Assembly (NCBI GenBank): GCA_003210795.1
Contig: QCUJ01000004.1
Coordinates: 1-64,000 of the forward strand
DNA length: 64,000 nt
DNA from: Synechococcus sp. AG-679-B05
GTDB taxonomy: Bacteria; Cyanobacteriota; Cyanobacteriia; PCC-6307; Cyanobiaceae
Direction of reading: 5' to 3'
Shown here: positions 30,697 to 40,488 of the stretch, one piece after another
Layout of the letters: the number at the start of each line of letters is the position of its first letter
Numbering within the stretch: the first letter of the stretch is position 1
The notes under the pieces: generated by a model
Told to the model about the DNA's origin: nothing
The model's database searches: none
The model's input: only the letters and a program-made list of their open reading frames with translations
Program-made: the position numbers and the translations under genes

Positions 30697-32013
30697 ATGT
30701 CAGGCGCACTTGACAATATCCATCCTGAATTAGATCAGTCAAGCACGATTAATATTCTTTCAAAAGATGTCAATGATGTTGATAGCGAAAGCGATTATTA
30801 TATGGCTGTTTCACATTTGGTGAATTTTCCAGACTCAGTGTCGATTCAAGCATTAATGAGTTTTTTGGAATATTCATCACCAGCTAGATCTGTTCTTCTT
30901 GCACAAAGGAAGGCTGTAGAGGTTTTGGCTCGTTTAGATGCCGTCGAGGCAGAGCCTGTCATTGCCTCTTGCCTAAGAAGTTTGGATATTTATATGATAG
31001 AGAATGCAGCGTGGGCCTTGGCCGAGTTGAATTGCCAAGAGCCATCAGTACATTCTTTGATGACAGAGTTGGTGCAAGATACTAGCCAAAATCAAAGAGT
31101 CTTAATTCAGAGTCTGGCCAAATTAAATGTAACTCTAGCTATTCCAGCCATAAAAAATTTGCTGAAAAGTGATCAGCCATCGGTACGTGGTGCTGCAATC
31201 GCAGCGATGGTTCGGTTAACAGGAGAACGTTCTAACTTACAAGACCTCGGTGAACATTTATTTGATCCCAATCAGATGGTACGCCAGTGTGCGGTTCAGG
31301 ATATTATTGATTCTGATGCGTCGGAACTATTAACCGACCTATTGCAGGCACCAATTTCACCTTCATTTCGGCTAAGAGCTATTCGATCTTTCATCAACCA
31401 AAAGAAAAATTCAGAATTAAATCAACCATATATTGCAGCAATTGATCAAGTGCTACGCGATGATCCCAGAAAGATTACTGTATTGCATTCTTTCTCTGAA
31501 ATTATTCCAGTCGAGATTTTATTGCAAAATTTATTTCATCCCGACTTTAGTCGCTGCTATCTTGCAATGAATTCCTTGCTGCAGTGCTCTCCAGATGAAG
31601 TATGGCGTCATGTGGAAGAAATTTGGAATTCAAAAATTCATAATGACTACGGTGCTCATTATTTTTTGATTCAATTATTCGGATTGATGAATGGGTGGAA
31701 TCTTAAGGATAAGAATTTAATTTGCCCATTGCTTTTAGAGGCGGTTTTTGATCTCCGGCCTCAATTCAAGAAGTCACCTCCTGCAGCGTTGTTGTCGCTT
31801 TCTCGATTGTTCCCTGGTGAATGTGATCAAATATTCCAAATTTGGCTTTTACCTTCTCAGACATCATCGTGGATTTATAGATACTCTGCTCTATTGGCTA
31901 TAGAGTCCGATCACTCTTTGGCTGTCTATTCTGATCAAATCAGGGAATTGGCTTTGTCTGACCCTGCATTTTTAGTACGCTGCAAGGCTCAGAGTATTTA
32001 TGACACTCTGTAG
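30697..32013 (+). CDS. cpeY: Phycoerythrin alpha-82 bilin lyase, CpeY
   Basis: 438 residues of E/F-type HEAT repeats (RKAVEVLARLDAVEAEP, IENAAWALAELNCQEP, VRGAAIAAMVRLTGE). CpeY, helped by CpeZ, attaches phycoerythrobilin to Cys82 of CpeA in characterised strains. The C-terminal region (HNDYGAHYFLIQLFGL, YRYSALLAIESD) matches the CpeY/MpeY group. ATG 30697 (MSGALDNIHPE) is chosen; TTG 30688 is in frame upstream. It is followed by cpeZ after about 55-70 bases. Confidence 0.88.
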   Translation: MSGALDNIHPELDQSSTINILSKDVNDVDSESDYYMAVSHLVNFPDSVSIQALMSFLEYSSPARSVLLAQRKAVEVLARLDAVEAEPVIASCLRSLDIYMIENAAWALAELNCQEPSVHSLMTELVQDTSQNQRVLIQSLAKLNVTLAIPAIKNLLKSDQPSVRGAAIAAMVRLTGERSNLQDLGEHLFDPNQMVRQCAVQDIIDSDASELLTDLLQAPISPSFRLRAIRSFINQKKNSELNQPYIAAIDQVLRDDPRKITVLHSFSEIIPVEILLQNLFHPDFSRCYLAMNSLLQCSPDEVWRHVEEIWNSKIHNDYGAHYFLIQLFGLMNGWNLKDKNLICPLLLEAVFDLRPQFKKSPPAALLSLSRLFPGECDQIFQIWLLPSQTSSWIYRYSALLAIESDHSLAVYSDQIRELALSDPAFLVRCKAQSIYDTL

Positions 32014-32066
32014 AAACGATTTGTGAGTCGTTTCGCCACTTCCTCCTCAATGCTATATTTAAATTA

Positions 32067-32729
32067 TTGCATTTACTCATTGCCTTGAGCAACGATCAGT
32101 CTAATCCTGCTATCGATACACTATTCGAAGACTTGATGCATCCCAATCCTCGGATTCAAGAAGATGCTTGCCTTCAGATGGCAGAGAATTATGCATCAGA
32201 AGCTTTACCTCGTCTCCTTGAATTGTTTGAGCATGAAGACCCCAAAGTTTACCGTGGAGCAGTGAAGGGTGTCGGATTCTTTGGTTATAAAGCCTTTTTG
32301 CCCATCATTGAGCTTTATGGTCGAACCAAGAATCAAACCGCAAGACGATGTTGCCCAAAGGCATTTGTTCAGTTGTTCAAGAATTTTCCTGATCAGCCTT
32401 TTCCTGGCGAGGTGATGGAGTTGCTCAGGGATTCGATCGCAGACTCAGATATGGTTGTTGTTCAAGGAGGATTAATGTGCCTTGGACAGCTTGGTAAGCA
32501 GCAAATTGGTGGTGATGAAGCCGTTCAGCTCCTTATCAATGTGCTTAAAAATGAGAACGTTGCTTTGGTGTTCAGCGCAACGCAAGCTTTAGCAGATATT
32601 AATCATCCGCTCGTTGCTAGTTCATTGAAGTCTCTGATGGATTCATCCACGGATCCCTTGATTAAGGAAGCTGCCGAATCTGGATTGGCACGACACGAAA
32701 ATCTAGTGGCGATTTCTAAGCAGGAATAA
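32067..32729 (+). CDS. cpeZ: Phycoerythrin lyase partner/chaperone CpeZ
   Basis: About 215-220 residues of HEAT repeats: FEDLMHPNPRIQEDAC, PKVYRGAVKGVGFFG and VFSATQALADINHP. CpeZ stabilises and assists CpeY. No ATG is available: TTG at 32067 or TTG at 32085 (MSNDQSNPAID) are the candidates, and neither has a clear Shine-Dalgarno. The 3' end overlaps the convergent fused lyase gene by 14 bases. Confidence 0.85.
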   Translation: MHLLIALSNDQSNPAIDTLFEDLMHPNPRIQEDACLQMAENYASEALPRLLELFEHEDPKVYRGAVKGVGFFGYKAFLPIIELYGRTKNQTARRCCPKAFVQLFKNFPDQPFPGEVMELLRDSIADSDMVVVQGGLMCLGQLGKQQIGGDEAVQLLINVLKNENVALVFSATQALADINHPLVASSLKSLMDSSTDPLIKEAAESGLARHENLVAISKQE

Positions 32730-34104
32730 AGCTACTTCTTGCGCGACTTGTCTTTGATTCGGCAATGGCCATTCTAATATCAATAATTGGATCAGTTTGG
32801 CGGGACTTGTTTGAGTCGGTGAATAGTTCAAAATCTACTGGCTTTTCACAAGCGATCACCTCATATGCCATCACTGCCGAGTAGCGCAGGCCCCAATCAT
32901 CTGGTTCAGTTAATGCCCAATGCAGGGTGGACTGAATCGACGATCGGGTGTCTTGTCCTTCATCAAATTCGTGGTAAATCTTCCCTAACGCCAATAGAGC
33001 GACGCGTCGAATCTTTCCCTGGCAGTGGTTTGCTATTTCAAGCCCGATCACTTGTTGGAGAGCAGCTGCCGCCTGAGTGCATTTCATGTAATACAGAAGT
33101 TGCACAATTGCGGCACGAATGTCTTGATCGTGATTTTCAAGACATGCTGCGCAAATCTGCGTGCAATCAGCTGCTTCATCCTCTTGTAGTGTATTTAGTA
33201 GCTGCTCATGACCAACAGGGTTTTGTTGAATCAGCTTGATTAAATGCTGTTTCGTCAGCTGAAGTGGGCTTACCCCCACAGTGCTGTTGTTCTGGACGTG
33301 GTTTGTGGAGGGTAGATTCCCTTGAAATGCGTCTGTGATCAGAGAGTCAATCTTTGAAATTAGGGTCTGGATTGTATTGTCGGATATTAATTTTCCTGAG
33401 CTGGCGAGATTGCTTTCTCTGATATATGTCTCCAGAATCTGTTTCAATGCTGCCATTTTTACATTGTTTGGAAGTTCGGCGGTTGCTATTATTTCGTCCA
33501 GATTGGCATCATGGCACTGAGCTATATCAAATGCCGCTGATTGCCTTAGGAAAGCATTCTGGTCTGATAAATTATTGATGATAATTTTTAGATACTGCTT
33601 ATCCTTCGTCATCCTGTAAAAATAAACCCCTGCAGCTCCTTGGATTCGTTTTGAGCTGTCATTCAAATATGGACTGATCAAATCTTCCACCTCCCATATC
33701 TCAAATGCAGCTAATGCCTCGATTAGCACCTCCATGGGCTTTGGAGAGGATGCTGCCTTGAGATATGCAATCAAACTTGGAGCAGCTCTTGAATCATTAA
33801 TTGACTTCAAAGCAAGAATCGCGGCTTCCTGAAGACGCAAATCAGTTGAATCCAGTGACTGGATTAATGAGGGCACGGCCTGCGAATTCGCGATCATTCC
33901 TAGAGATCGTGCAGCTTGCCGACGCAAGGGATATCCTCCTAATTCTGTTTGATCATTATCTTCATTGAGAACTTCACATAGGACTGTCAGTGCTTCTAGT
34001 GCTTTATTTTTTCCAACCCACCAGATTGCATGGTATTTAAGGGCAGTGTCATCACTCTTTTTAATGACATCAAGAGCTGAACTTATTGAATTAATGACAG
34101 CCAT
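32716..34104 (-). CDS. mpeU: Fused E/F-type bilin lyase, probable lyase-isomerase (MpeU/RpcG-like)
   Basis: 462 residues. The N-terminal half resembles RpcE (YHAIWWVGKN near 24-33, RRQAARSLGMIANSQAVPSL) and the C-terminal half resembles RpcF (DDWGLRYSAVMAYE near 402-415). Residues 359-363 read NHCQG, the active-site motif of the PecF and RpcG isomerases that turn phycoerythrobilin or phycocyanobilin into its isomer during attachment. It is therefore expected to attach phycourobilin. It lies far from rpcBA and close to mpeC/mpeBA, so a phycoerythrin target is more likely; the mpeU name is tentative. Confidence 0.65.
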   Translation of the reverse strand: MAVINSISSALDVIKKSDDTALKYHAIWWVGKNKALEALTVLCEVLNEDNDQTELGGYPLRRQAARSLGMIANSQAVPSLIQSLDSTDLRLQEAAILALKSINDSRAAPSLIAYLKAASSPKPMEVLIEALAAFEIWEVEDLISPYLNDSSKRIQGAAGVYFYRMTKDKQYLKIIINNLSDQNAFLRQSAAFDIAQCHDANLDEIIATAELPNNVKMAALKQILETYIRESNLASSGKLISDNTIQTLISKIDSLITDAFQGNLPSTNHVQNNSTVGVSPLQLTKQHLIKLIQQNPVGHEQLLNTLQEDEAADCTQICAACLENHDQDIRAAIVQLLYYMKCTQAAAALQQVIGLEIANHCQGKIRRVALLALGKIYHEFDEGQDTRSSIQSTLHWALTEPDDWGLRYSAVMAYEVIACEKPVDFELFTDSNKSRQTDPIIDIRMAIAESKTSRARSSFIPA

Positions 34105-34171
34105 CTATGCTTTACAGGGTTAAGGACTTAATAAACAGCGACTGCTTGAGGCCAGCTTTCTGAGTTCCTTG

Positions 34172-34510
34172 TCAGATCGGCTCGAGTCCTTGGTAATACC
34201 CGCCGGCACGGAAGTCGTACCGTTCAACCTCATCTTCTTTGCTGCACGTTGTTTGGGAGTATTCCAGTAGTGTTTTAAAGCCGGCCGGGACAAGTTTTGG
34301 GCATAACTCACCGATGTCGTTTGCAAATGGACAGAAATACACTCCTGCCCATCGGTTCAGAAATCGACCTTGAATTTCTTCTGAAAAAACAAAACCATGA
34401 ATCTTGGCAAGCCTGAGTATTTCTTCTGGCTGTGCTTCGGCAAATTGACCTCTGAGATCGCTGTCTTCCCTAAGTACACCAATGAAACGAATGAATTCGG
34501 CTCTTGACAT
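34172..34510 (-). CDS. Nif11-domain small protein
   Basis: 112 residues. Residues 1-55 (MSRAEFIRFIGVLREDSDLR, then EEILRLAKIHGFVFSEE) match the Nif11 pattern of a helix, a D-x-x-L step, and A-x-x-x-G-F-x-F/I. The C-terminal half has cysteines but no double-glycine cleavage site, so a peptide-precursor role is doubtful. It sits between mpeV/cpeF and the fused lyase on the same strand. The function is unknown. Confidence 0.68.
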   Translation of the reverse strand: MSRAEFIRFIGVLREDSDLRGQFAEAQPEEILRLAKIHGFVFSEEIQGRFLNRWAGVYFCPFANDIGELCPKLVPAGFKTLLEYSQTTCSKEDEVERYDFRAGGYYQGLEPI

Positions 34511-34642
34511 GTCTGAAGACCAAAATCTCTCTTGATTTTATCAGTAGACTGTTGATCGCCTTGACCTTGCTTTGCTTTTCATTATGCTTCTACAAGGACA
34601 AATGAAATTCGTTGATAGAGATGTAATTAGTTGAAATTTTAT

Positions 34643-35542
34643 CTATTCATTGCCTGCCTTTAGAATTTTAATTGCAACATCAATCACTTTCTTGACATCT
34701 GAATCTTCTTCTGTATTAGCCGCCTTGCTAAGGCCTTCTATCGCTTGAAAAGCAGTGAGCTTCATCAATGAGAGCGCTGTATTCTTTCTCACCTGTGGAT
34801 CTGTGTCGCTCAGTTTTTTTATCAGTAGATCCTGAACATCTTCTGCATCACAGGATTTTCCAATCAAGGTGACTGCTTCGGCTCTTACCTCACTGCTCTG
34901 GTCATCGACTGCTTTAATAAGGCGGTCCATTGCTTTGTTGTCTTGCAAGGCTTGGATTTGATCTCCAAGTGCTGAGATGGCTGCTACTCGCACTTCTGCA
35001 TAGGGTGAATCACATGCTTCCAGTAATGCTTCTGGTGCTTTTGCTCCAATAAATGTGAGCGCTAGATTGATCAATCCAACCTGGAATGGCGTGCATTCTG
35101 GATTCACCAGTATTCCCAACAGTGATTCCAATGCATCTGGACCAATGGTTGCCATTGCTCCTGCTGAGGAGCCCAGAACGACCGGATCATCGTCTTCAAG
35201 AAATGCTTCTAGGAGATAGGGCAATGCGGTTTTACTACCAATTAAGTTCAGCGTTTTTGCTGAGGCTCGTCTAACAACAACGTTTTCATGTTTTCGTAGA
35301 GCTGTGCACAAAATTGGGATTGCCTCTGTTCCAATGGCGCCTAAACTTTTTGCGAATGTAAGTCTTAATTTACCCCGAGTATCACCTAATCCTGCCACCA
35401 TTTTTTGTATGGACTCTTGATCTGAGCTTGGTGTTTCCCCCTCCATTAACTTGTTAGTGAGTTCATCGGCCAATTGAAGAGCCTCTTCTTCCGTCAGCTG
35501 ACTATTGCTGATGGACGAGAGGTCTGAGGGACTCTGCTGCAC
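34643..35542 (-). CDS. mpeV: E/F-type bilin lyase of the CpeF/MpeV group
   Basis: 299 residues with at least five HEAT repeats (GDTRGKLRLTFAKSLGAIG, NVVVRRASAKTLNLIGSKT, AEVRVAAISALGDQ, SSEVRAEAVTLIGKS, DPQVRKNTALSLMKL). The size and repeats match CpeF/MpeV, which place the doubly linked bilin on Cys50/61 of phycoerythrin beta. The NHCQG motif is absent. Cpe versus Mpe naming cannot be settled from sequence alone. It lies downstream of mpeC, beyond a terminator. Confidence 0.75.
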   Translation of the reverse strand: MQQSPSDLSSISNSQLTEEEALQLADELTNKLMEGETPSSDQESIQKMVAGLGDTRGKLRLTFAKSLGAIGTEAIPILCTALRKHENVVVRRASAKTLNLIGSKTALPYLLEAFLEDDDPVVLGSSAGAMATIGPDALESLLGILVNPECTPFQVGLINLALTFIGAKAPEALLEACDSPYAEVRVAAISALGDQIQALQDNKAMDRLIKAVDDQSSEVRAEAVTLIGKSCDAEDVQDLLIKKLSDTDPQVRKNTALSLMKLTAFQAIEGLSKAANTEEDSDVKKVIDVAIKILKAGNE

Positions 35543-35637
35543 TGCTCTTATCAGAGTTTTGTTGATTCCATCTAGTCTATAGCAATAGGGAATTATCTTG
35601 CTTTGCGCTCTTCCTATGTGATTAGAAAATCGACAAG

Positions 35638-35666
35638 AAAAAACTCCCTATTTTGGTAGGGAGTTG
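35638..35666 (-). terminator. Rho-independent terminator after mpeC
   Basis: On the minus strand ACTCCCTA and TAGGGAGT form an 8-bp stem with a six-base loop, followed by TTTTTTC. It separates mpeC from mpeV/cpeF. Confidence 0.85.
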
Positions 35667-35717
35667 ATTGAATCAATAGTAAAAGTAATCTCGATTGAGT
35701 TCGTCTTACTCGATTTT

Positions 35718-36578
35718 TTAGAAATGAACTCCAAATGGTCGGAATGACGCTTTACCTGTGACCTTGGGTGGGTTGTGACCAGAGTATTTCTGCACTGGCA
35801 GTGAAGGTACTGGCTTCATTGTTGTTGTATACATTGATATTGCTGCTGTTGCTAGTTGATTTGTTGTTCTACTTCTTGCACCTTGTGCACTGTCGCTGAC
35901 AGCCACCTTTGTGCTGCCCAACTCTCTCATCATGTTAAATGAAGAGGTCATCATGCCAGCATAAGAATCACCTGTTCTCCAATAGGGAACTATTGATGAA
36001 CCAAACACTTCGGAATACTCAGCAGAATCCGTCAAACTATCGATCAAAGCTTCAAATCCTTCTTCAGCTTGCAGCTTGATGCTGTTCTGAATCTCTTCTT
36101 GATTCAGTGGTGCTCTACCAAGCAAGTGTTTGAAATTTAATTCAATACCCCTTTGAGGGGCGACAGAATGAAAATAGTGCTTCTTGTAAAATTCAGATTT
36201 TGCAAGACCATTCACGAAATCACGTACTGTGATTTCACCATTCATTAATCGCGCTTCTAAGGATGTGCATCTTTCTAATTCAGTCGGTGGTTGATTACCA
36301 TACACTTGGCGATACCCAGACTTGATAGTGCGTTCCAGCGCAGCTGAGTCACTGGGATGATATTCATCAAAAACTGAACCGAATGGACACTCACTATGAA
36401 GCCTAGGTCCAATGCCTAAACCCATTGACGAGCATGTGTTTCGCTTGAAGTCTGCAATAGATCCAGCAACTGTTCTTGCTACTGTATTTTTTCCTGCCTT
36501 GCTTGCTATTGAATACGAAGCTGACCTTGTTTTGTTTGTTGAGGCCATTCCAGCAGGACTGGTTTGCGTACTGAGCAT
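35718..36578 (-). CDS. mpeC: Phycoerythrin II gamma subunit / rod linker
   Basis: 286 residues. The N-terminal extension carries Cys49 (FKRNTCSSMGLGIGPR), the known phycourobilin site of MpeC. A Pfam00427-type rod linker domain follows (SGYRQVYGNQPPTELER, FVNGLAKSEFYKKHYF, GIELNFKHLLGRAP, EYSEVFGSSIVPYWR). There is no C-terminal CpcD domain. It joins phycoerythrin II discs at the distal end of the rod and absorbs blue-green light itself. It is bounded by terminators on both sides, so it has its own promoter. Confidence 0.93.
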   Translation of the reverse strand: MLSTQTSPAGMASTNKTRSASYSIASKAGKNTVARTVAGSIADFKRNTCSSMGLGIGPRLHSECPFGSVFDEYHPSDSAALERTIKSGYRQVYGNQPPTELERCTSLEARLMNGEITVRDFVNGLAKSEFYKKHYFHSVAPQRGIELNFKHLLGRAPLNQEEIQNSIKLQAEEGFEALIDSLTDSAEYSEVFGSSIVPYWRTGDSYAGMMTSSFNMMRELGSTKVAVSDSAQGARSRTTNQLATAAISMYTTTMKPVPSLPVQKYSGHNPPKVTGKASFRPFGVHF

Positions 36579-36855
36579 GATGAGGTGGGAGGTTGGTGTT
36601 CAAGATATCTTTCCCTCAGAATGAGCATCAGTACGCAAATGCGTAGCTAATTGCCTTTATTCGGAGAAAAAAAATTTCTGTTTTGACGAAGGATTCGAGT
36701 TTTGATAGGTCAATTATCTATTTCTATAATTGCGTTCTCCGAGGAGTCGCATTTGTTGATCGAATTTATTTGACCAAAGATCTTAATATCTTCGATCAGG
36801 ATTTCATTGGTTGATACAATGCAAATACCTCCTTAGATGCTTCTTGAAATTCGTT
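36579..36855 (-). promoter_or_regulatory. AT-rich leader and promoter region of mpeC
   Basis: About 275 bases between the mpeA terminator and the mpeC start, very AT-rich. It holds short inverted repeats such as AAGATCTTAATATCTT near 36778-36795. No gene is seen. The mpeC promoter must be here, since the upstream terminator is strong, but its boxes are not assigned. Confidence 0.4.
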
Positions 36856-36885
36856 AAAAAAAAGGGATGAGCCTTAGCTCATCCC
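36856..36885 (-). terminator. Rho-independent terminator after mpeBA
   Basis: On the minus strand GGGATGAGC and GCTCATCCC form a 9-bp stem with a four-base loop, followed by eight T. It lies about 40 bases beyond the mpeA stop. Confidence 0.93.
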
Positions 36886-36926
36886 CTCTATCACTTAAGA
36901 AACATCAGTTTCAACGGAACTGAGAA

Positions 36927-37427
<501 letters not shown>

Positions 37428-37470
37428 TTAGAAGTGAAATGTTGAAATTTACTAGGATTCAGTCTGTGAC

Positions 37471-38046
<576 letters not shown>

Positions 38047-38096
38047 TCACGAATGACAATAGCCTTGCTTGTTTGGACAGATTCTCAGACCCGCTT

Positions 38097-38145
38097 GTCA
38101 GGACACACAAGTTGACAAAAGAAAAGTCAGTACACATTCGTTGAC
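38097..38145 (-). promoter_or_regulatory. Tandem 20-bp direct repeat upstream of mpeBA (candidate operator)
   Basis: On the plus strand, GTCAGGACACACAAGTTGAC (38097-38116) recurs as GTCAGTACACATTCGTTGAC (38126-38145), with a 29-bp period. Each copy has inverted ends GTCA...TGAC. It lies about 90-140 bases upstream of the mpeB ATG, where an operator would sit. Promoter function is inferred. Confidence 0.5.
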
Positions 38146-38197
38146 ATACGAAGTAACTTTTTTCACGGATTGGCCTTTGTCTCAATCTTGATTTCCG

Positions 38198-39391
38198 TCA
38201 CATCTGCTTAAGAACATGTTTGCAAGTCCATTTCAATGGTATCCATGGGGCCTCTTCCGCCAATTCTTCAAGTAAAGGTTTTTGATCAGTGAGCCCTAAG
38301 TTGAGGCATCCCCAAGCAGCAGCAATTCTTGATTTTGTGTATTGAGGGATTGTTTCTGCTAGTGCCAAACGAATCAGCTCAGCCTTGCTTTCTATTTTTT
38401 GAAGGCTAACCACGGACGTTAAGTAATAATGGGTTACGTAGTCGCTCCAAAGTTTTTCTTTTATTTCATCTATTAGTTCCAGTCTTTTTGGTATTTCTAG
38501 TCTCATTAGGCTAAGTGCTCCACCATATTGTCTTGCTTCGTCTCTGTGCTGAAGATTGTTGACGATGTCCTCTGGATTAATGTCGCAAATCCATTCAGGC
38601 CTTAAATTTAATTTCTCAGGATTATCTTTTAGAAGTTCGCATATAAGAGATTCATGCTCTGCCGCAACATTTGCGGTTTTCAATGGGTCTACTAAATTGA
38701 ATGCACTTCTGGCTCGTAAAGACATCGATACAGGGGCATAAACGATATCCTTTATTCGGTGAACATCACCTGCATCGCCCAAATCAATGACCGCAGATCT
38801 TCTTCTTCCTGCAGTCTTGTCACTAAGTTGCGGAATCAAATCATCAAGTTTTTCGATTTGATCATATACTTTTGCAAGATATGCCTTTGCTGCACCCGAT
38901 ACGAGCGGATTGGTGTCATTGCTTAGTAAATCTATCTTCGGTTTCGCATTGGTAACTTTCATTTTGCATAGGGCCTGAATTGCAGCACGTTTTTGAATAT
39001 CTTCACCTTCTAAGGTGTTAATCAGAAGTTTCTCCTCATCTTTTGTAAGTTCTTTGCCGAGTTTTGTTATTGCATCGATAGCATTGATTACCGCTGCCTC
39101 ATCTTCGCCGGATAGAACTTTGATGAGATATGGCTTCGCTCTTGGGTCTTTTCTTCTCCCCAAAGCATCAATAGCCTTGCGTCTTGTTATACGGTCGTAT
39201 AAATTTTCTGGGCTCAACTCTGTCGCAGCTAGTAATACTTGCAGTGATTCTTCTGTGTTGCTTGCACCTAGTCTTGTCGCAGCCATGTATTTATCAACGG
39301 GGCGATCTAATTTTTCAGGGTCTGCCAGAATCAAATTGATTGCCTTTTCTTCGGTAAGACCTTCAGTCAGATTGTCAAAACGTTCCGCCAT
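38198..39391 (-). CDS. mpeY: Phycoerythrin II alpha-83 bilin lyase, MpeY/MpeQ type
   Basis: 397 residues of E/F-type HEAT repeats ([53 protein letters not shown]). The C-terminal [17 protein letters not shown] and [13 protein letters not shown] match the CpeY/MpeY/MpeZ group. Its position beside mpeBA points to Cys83 of MpeA as target. MpeY adds phycoerythrobilin and MpeQ adds phycourobilin; sequence reading alone does not tell which this is. Confidence 0.8.
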   Translation of the reverse strand: MAERFDNLTEGLTEEKAINLILADPEKLDRPVDKYMAATRLGASNTEESLQVLLAATELSPENLYDRITRRKAIDALGRRKDPRAKPYLIKVLSGEDEAAVINAIDAITKLGKELTKDEEKLLINTLEGEDIQKRAAIQALCKMKVTNAKPKIDLLSNDTNPLVSGAAKAYLAKVYDQIEKLDDLIPQLSDKTAGRRRSAVIDLGDAGDVHRIKDIVYAPVSMSLRARSAFNLVDPLKTANVAAEHESLICELLKDNPEKLNLRPEWICDINPEDIVNNLQHRDEARQYGGALSLMRLEIPKRLELIDEIKEKLWSDYVTHYYLTSVVSLQKIESKAELIRLALAETIPQYTKSRIAAAWGCLNLGLTDQKPLLEELAEEAPWIPLKWTCKHVLKQM

Positions 39392-39593
39392 TTTGTGAGA
39401 AAGCTCGGCCGCTGCTCTTAAATTTTTTATATCTTACTGGATTGATATTCTGTTGATTCTATAAGTTTTACAATTTACTATATTGATCGTCGCCCCCATC
39501 AGTCTTGTCTGTTCCCGGGGTGCGTTCACTGTCTACGTGAATTTTTCGTTAATCCATGTTTCTGTTATAGTGCTTCGATAGGCTTATATGATT

Positions 39594-39914
39594 ATGCCAG
39601 CTTCCCCTGAACGCGAAAAAGCTTTATCGCTATTTGTGGATCGTATTACCGATAATCCTAGCCTGCAAAATAATCTCAATCTAATTAATGATGCAGCGGG
39701 ATTAAAGTCTTTCGTTGATGGAATTGATTCATCGATTACTGGCATGGCATTAATACCGTTAGAACAGGCAACAAGTCCACCAAAAATTACTGTCGATTCT
39801 GGCATTCTTGAGGCTAATATTCCTTGGCGCCTTTTACGTTGTCCAGGTGGTCCGCTGGTGCTGCAGATGATTTGTAGCAAAGTTAATTTCGCTCTTTGGA
39901 TTGAATCTTGTTGA
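39594..39914 (+). CDS. Divergent Nif11-like small protein
   Basis: 106 residues from ATG 39594 (MPASPEREKALSLFVDRITD). The first 50 residues follow a loose Nif11 pattern (LSLFVDRITDNPSLQNNLN, AAGLKSFVDGI). The C-terminus holds RCPGGPLVLQMICSK with three cysteines in the last 25 residues. The match is weaker than in the next two genes. It is divergent from mpeY and overlaps or abuts the next small gene. Confidence 0.5.
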   Translation: MPASPEREKALSLFVDRITDNPSLQNNLNLINDAAGLKSFVDGIDSSITGMALIPLEQATSPPKITVDSGILEANIPWRLLRCPGGPLVLQMICSKVNFALWIESC

Positions 39915-39918
39915 TTTG

Positions 39919-40197
39919 ATGGATTCTCAATTACTTGAATTCGTTAATGCTGTCGTTTATGACCACAGTATTGCTACTGGCCTGAAGGCTTGTAAAACTG
40001 ATCACGACATTGTCGACTTTGCAGAATCCAAGGGCTTTATTTTTTCCCAATCTCAGTGGAATGATTTTGTCAGTAATGATCTGTCTTTATTGAGTTCCGA
40101 AGATCTCGATGTTGTATCGAATACTGCAGCTGATCATTGGACATGGGCTTTTCGAAGAGTAAAGCCCTGGCGTAATATGTTAATGCCTGGTGTTTGA
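39919..40197 (+). CDS. Nif11-domain small protein
   Basis: 92 residues from ATG 39919 (MDSQLLEFVNAVVYDHS). The Nif11 features LLEFVNAVVYDHSIATGLK and DIVDFAESKGFIFSQSQW are clear. The tail is Trp- and Arg-rich (HWTWAFRRVKPWRN). There is no glycine-glycine cleavage site. An in-frame TTG at 39901 overlaps the previous gene. Second of three adjacent plus-strand Nif11-like genes. Confidence 0.65.
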   Translation: MDSQLLEFVNAVVYDHSIATGLKACKTDHDIVDFAESKGFIFSQSQWNDFVSNDLSLLSSEDLDVVSNTAADHWTWAFRRVKPWRNMLMPGV

Positions 40198-40253
40198 TCT
40201 CAAACGCCACAACAAGGATTGAATTATGTTATGGTTATAAGAAATCCTTTCTG

Positions 40254-40484
40254 ATGTCAGCCGATTCATCTTCTATTCAAGACTCAAATCTCGAGGCATT
40301 TATTGCACTTGTTCTTAGCGATAATGAGCTAAAGACCGAGATTAAATCTGCGTTAAATCAAGATCAAGTGATTTCAATAGCTGCTTCAAGAGGTTATGAA
40401 TTTGATTCTTCGGCTATACTTAGAAAATGGAGTAAGCATACTGATTTTGCCGCTGACACGTGGATGGGTTGGTTTGATGATTAA
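40254..40484 (+). CDS. Nif11-domain small protein
   Basis: 76 residues from ATG 40254 (MSADSSSIQDSNLEAFIALV). Nif11-type sequence LEAFIALVLSDNELKTEIK and VISIAASRGYEFDSSAI runs almost to the end, followed by WMGWFDD. It converges with cpeR, four bases apart. The frame is open 20 codons upstream but without Nif11 similarity. Confidence 0.62.
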   Translation: MSADSSSIQDSNLEAFIALVLSDNELKTEIKSALNQDQVISIAASRGYEFDSSAILRKWSKHTDFAADTWMGWFDD

Positions 40485-40488
40485 ATCT

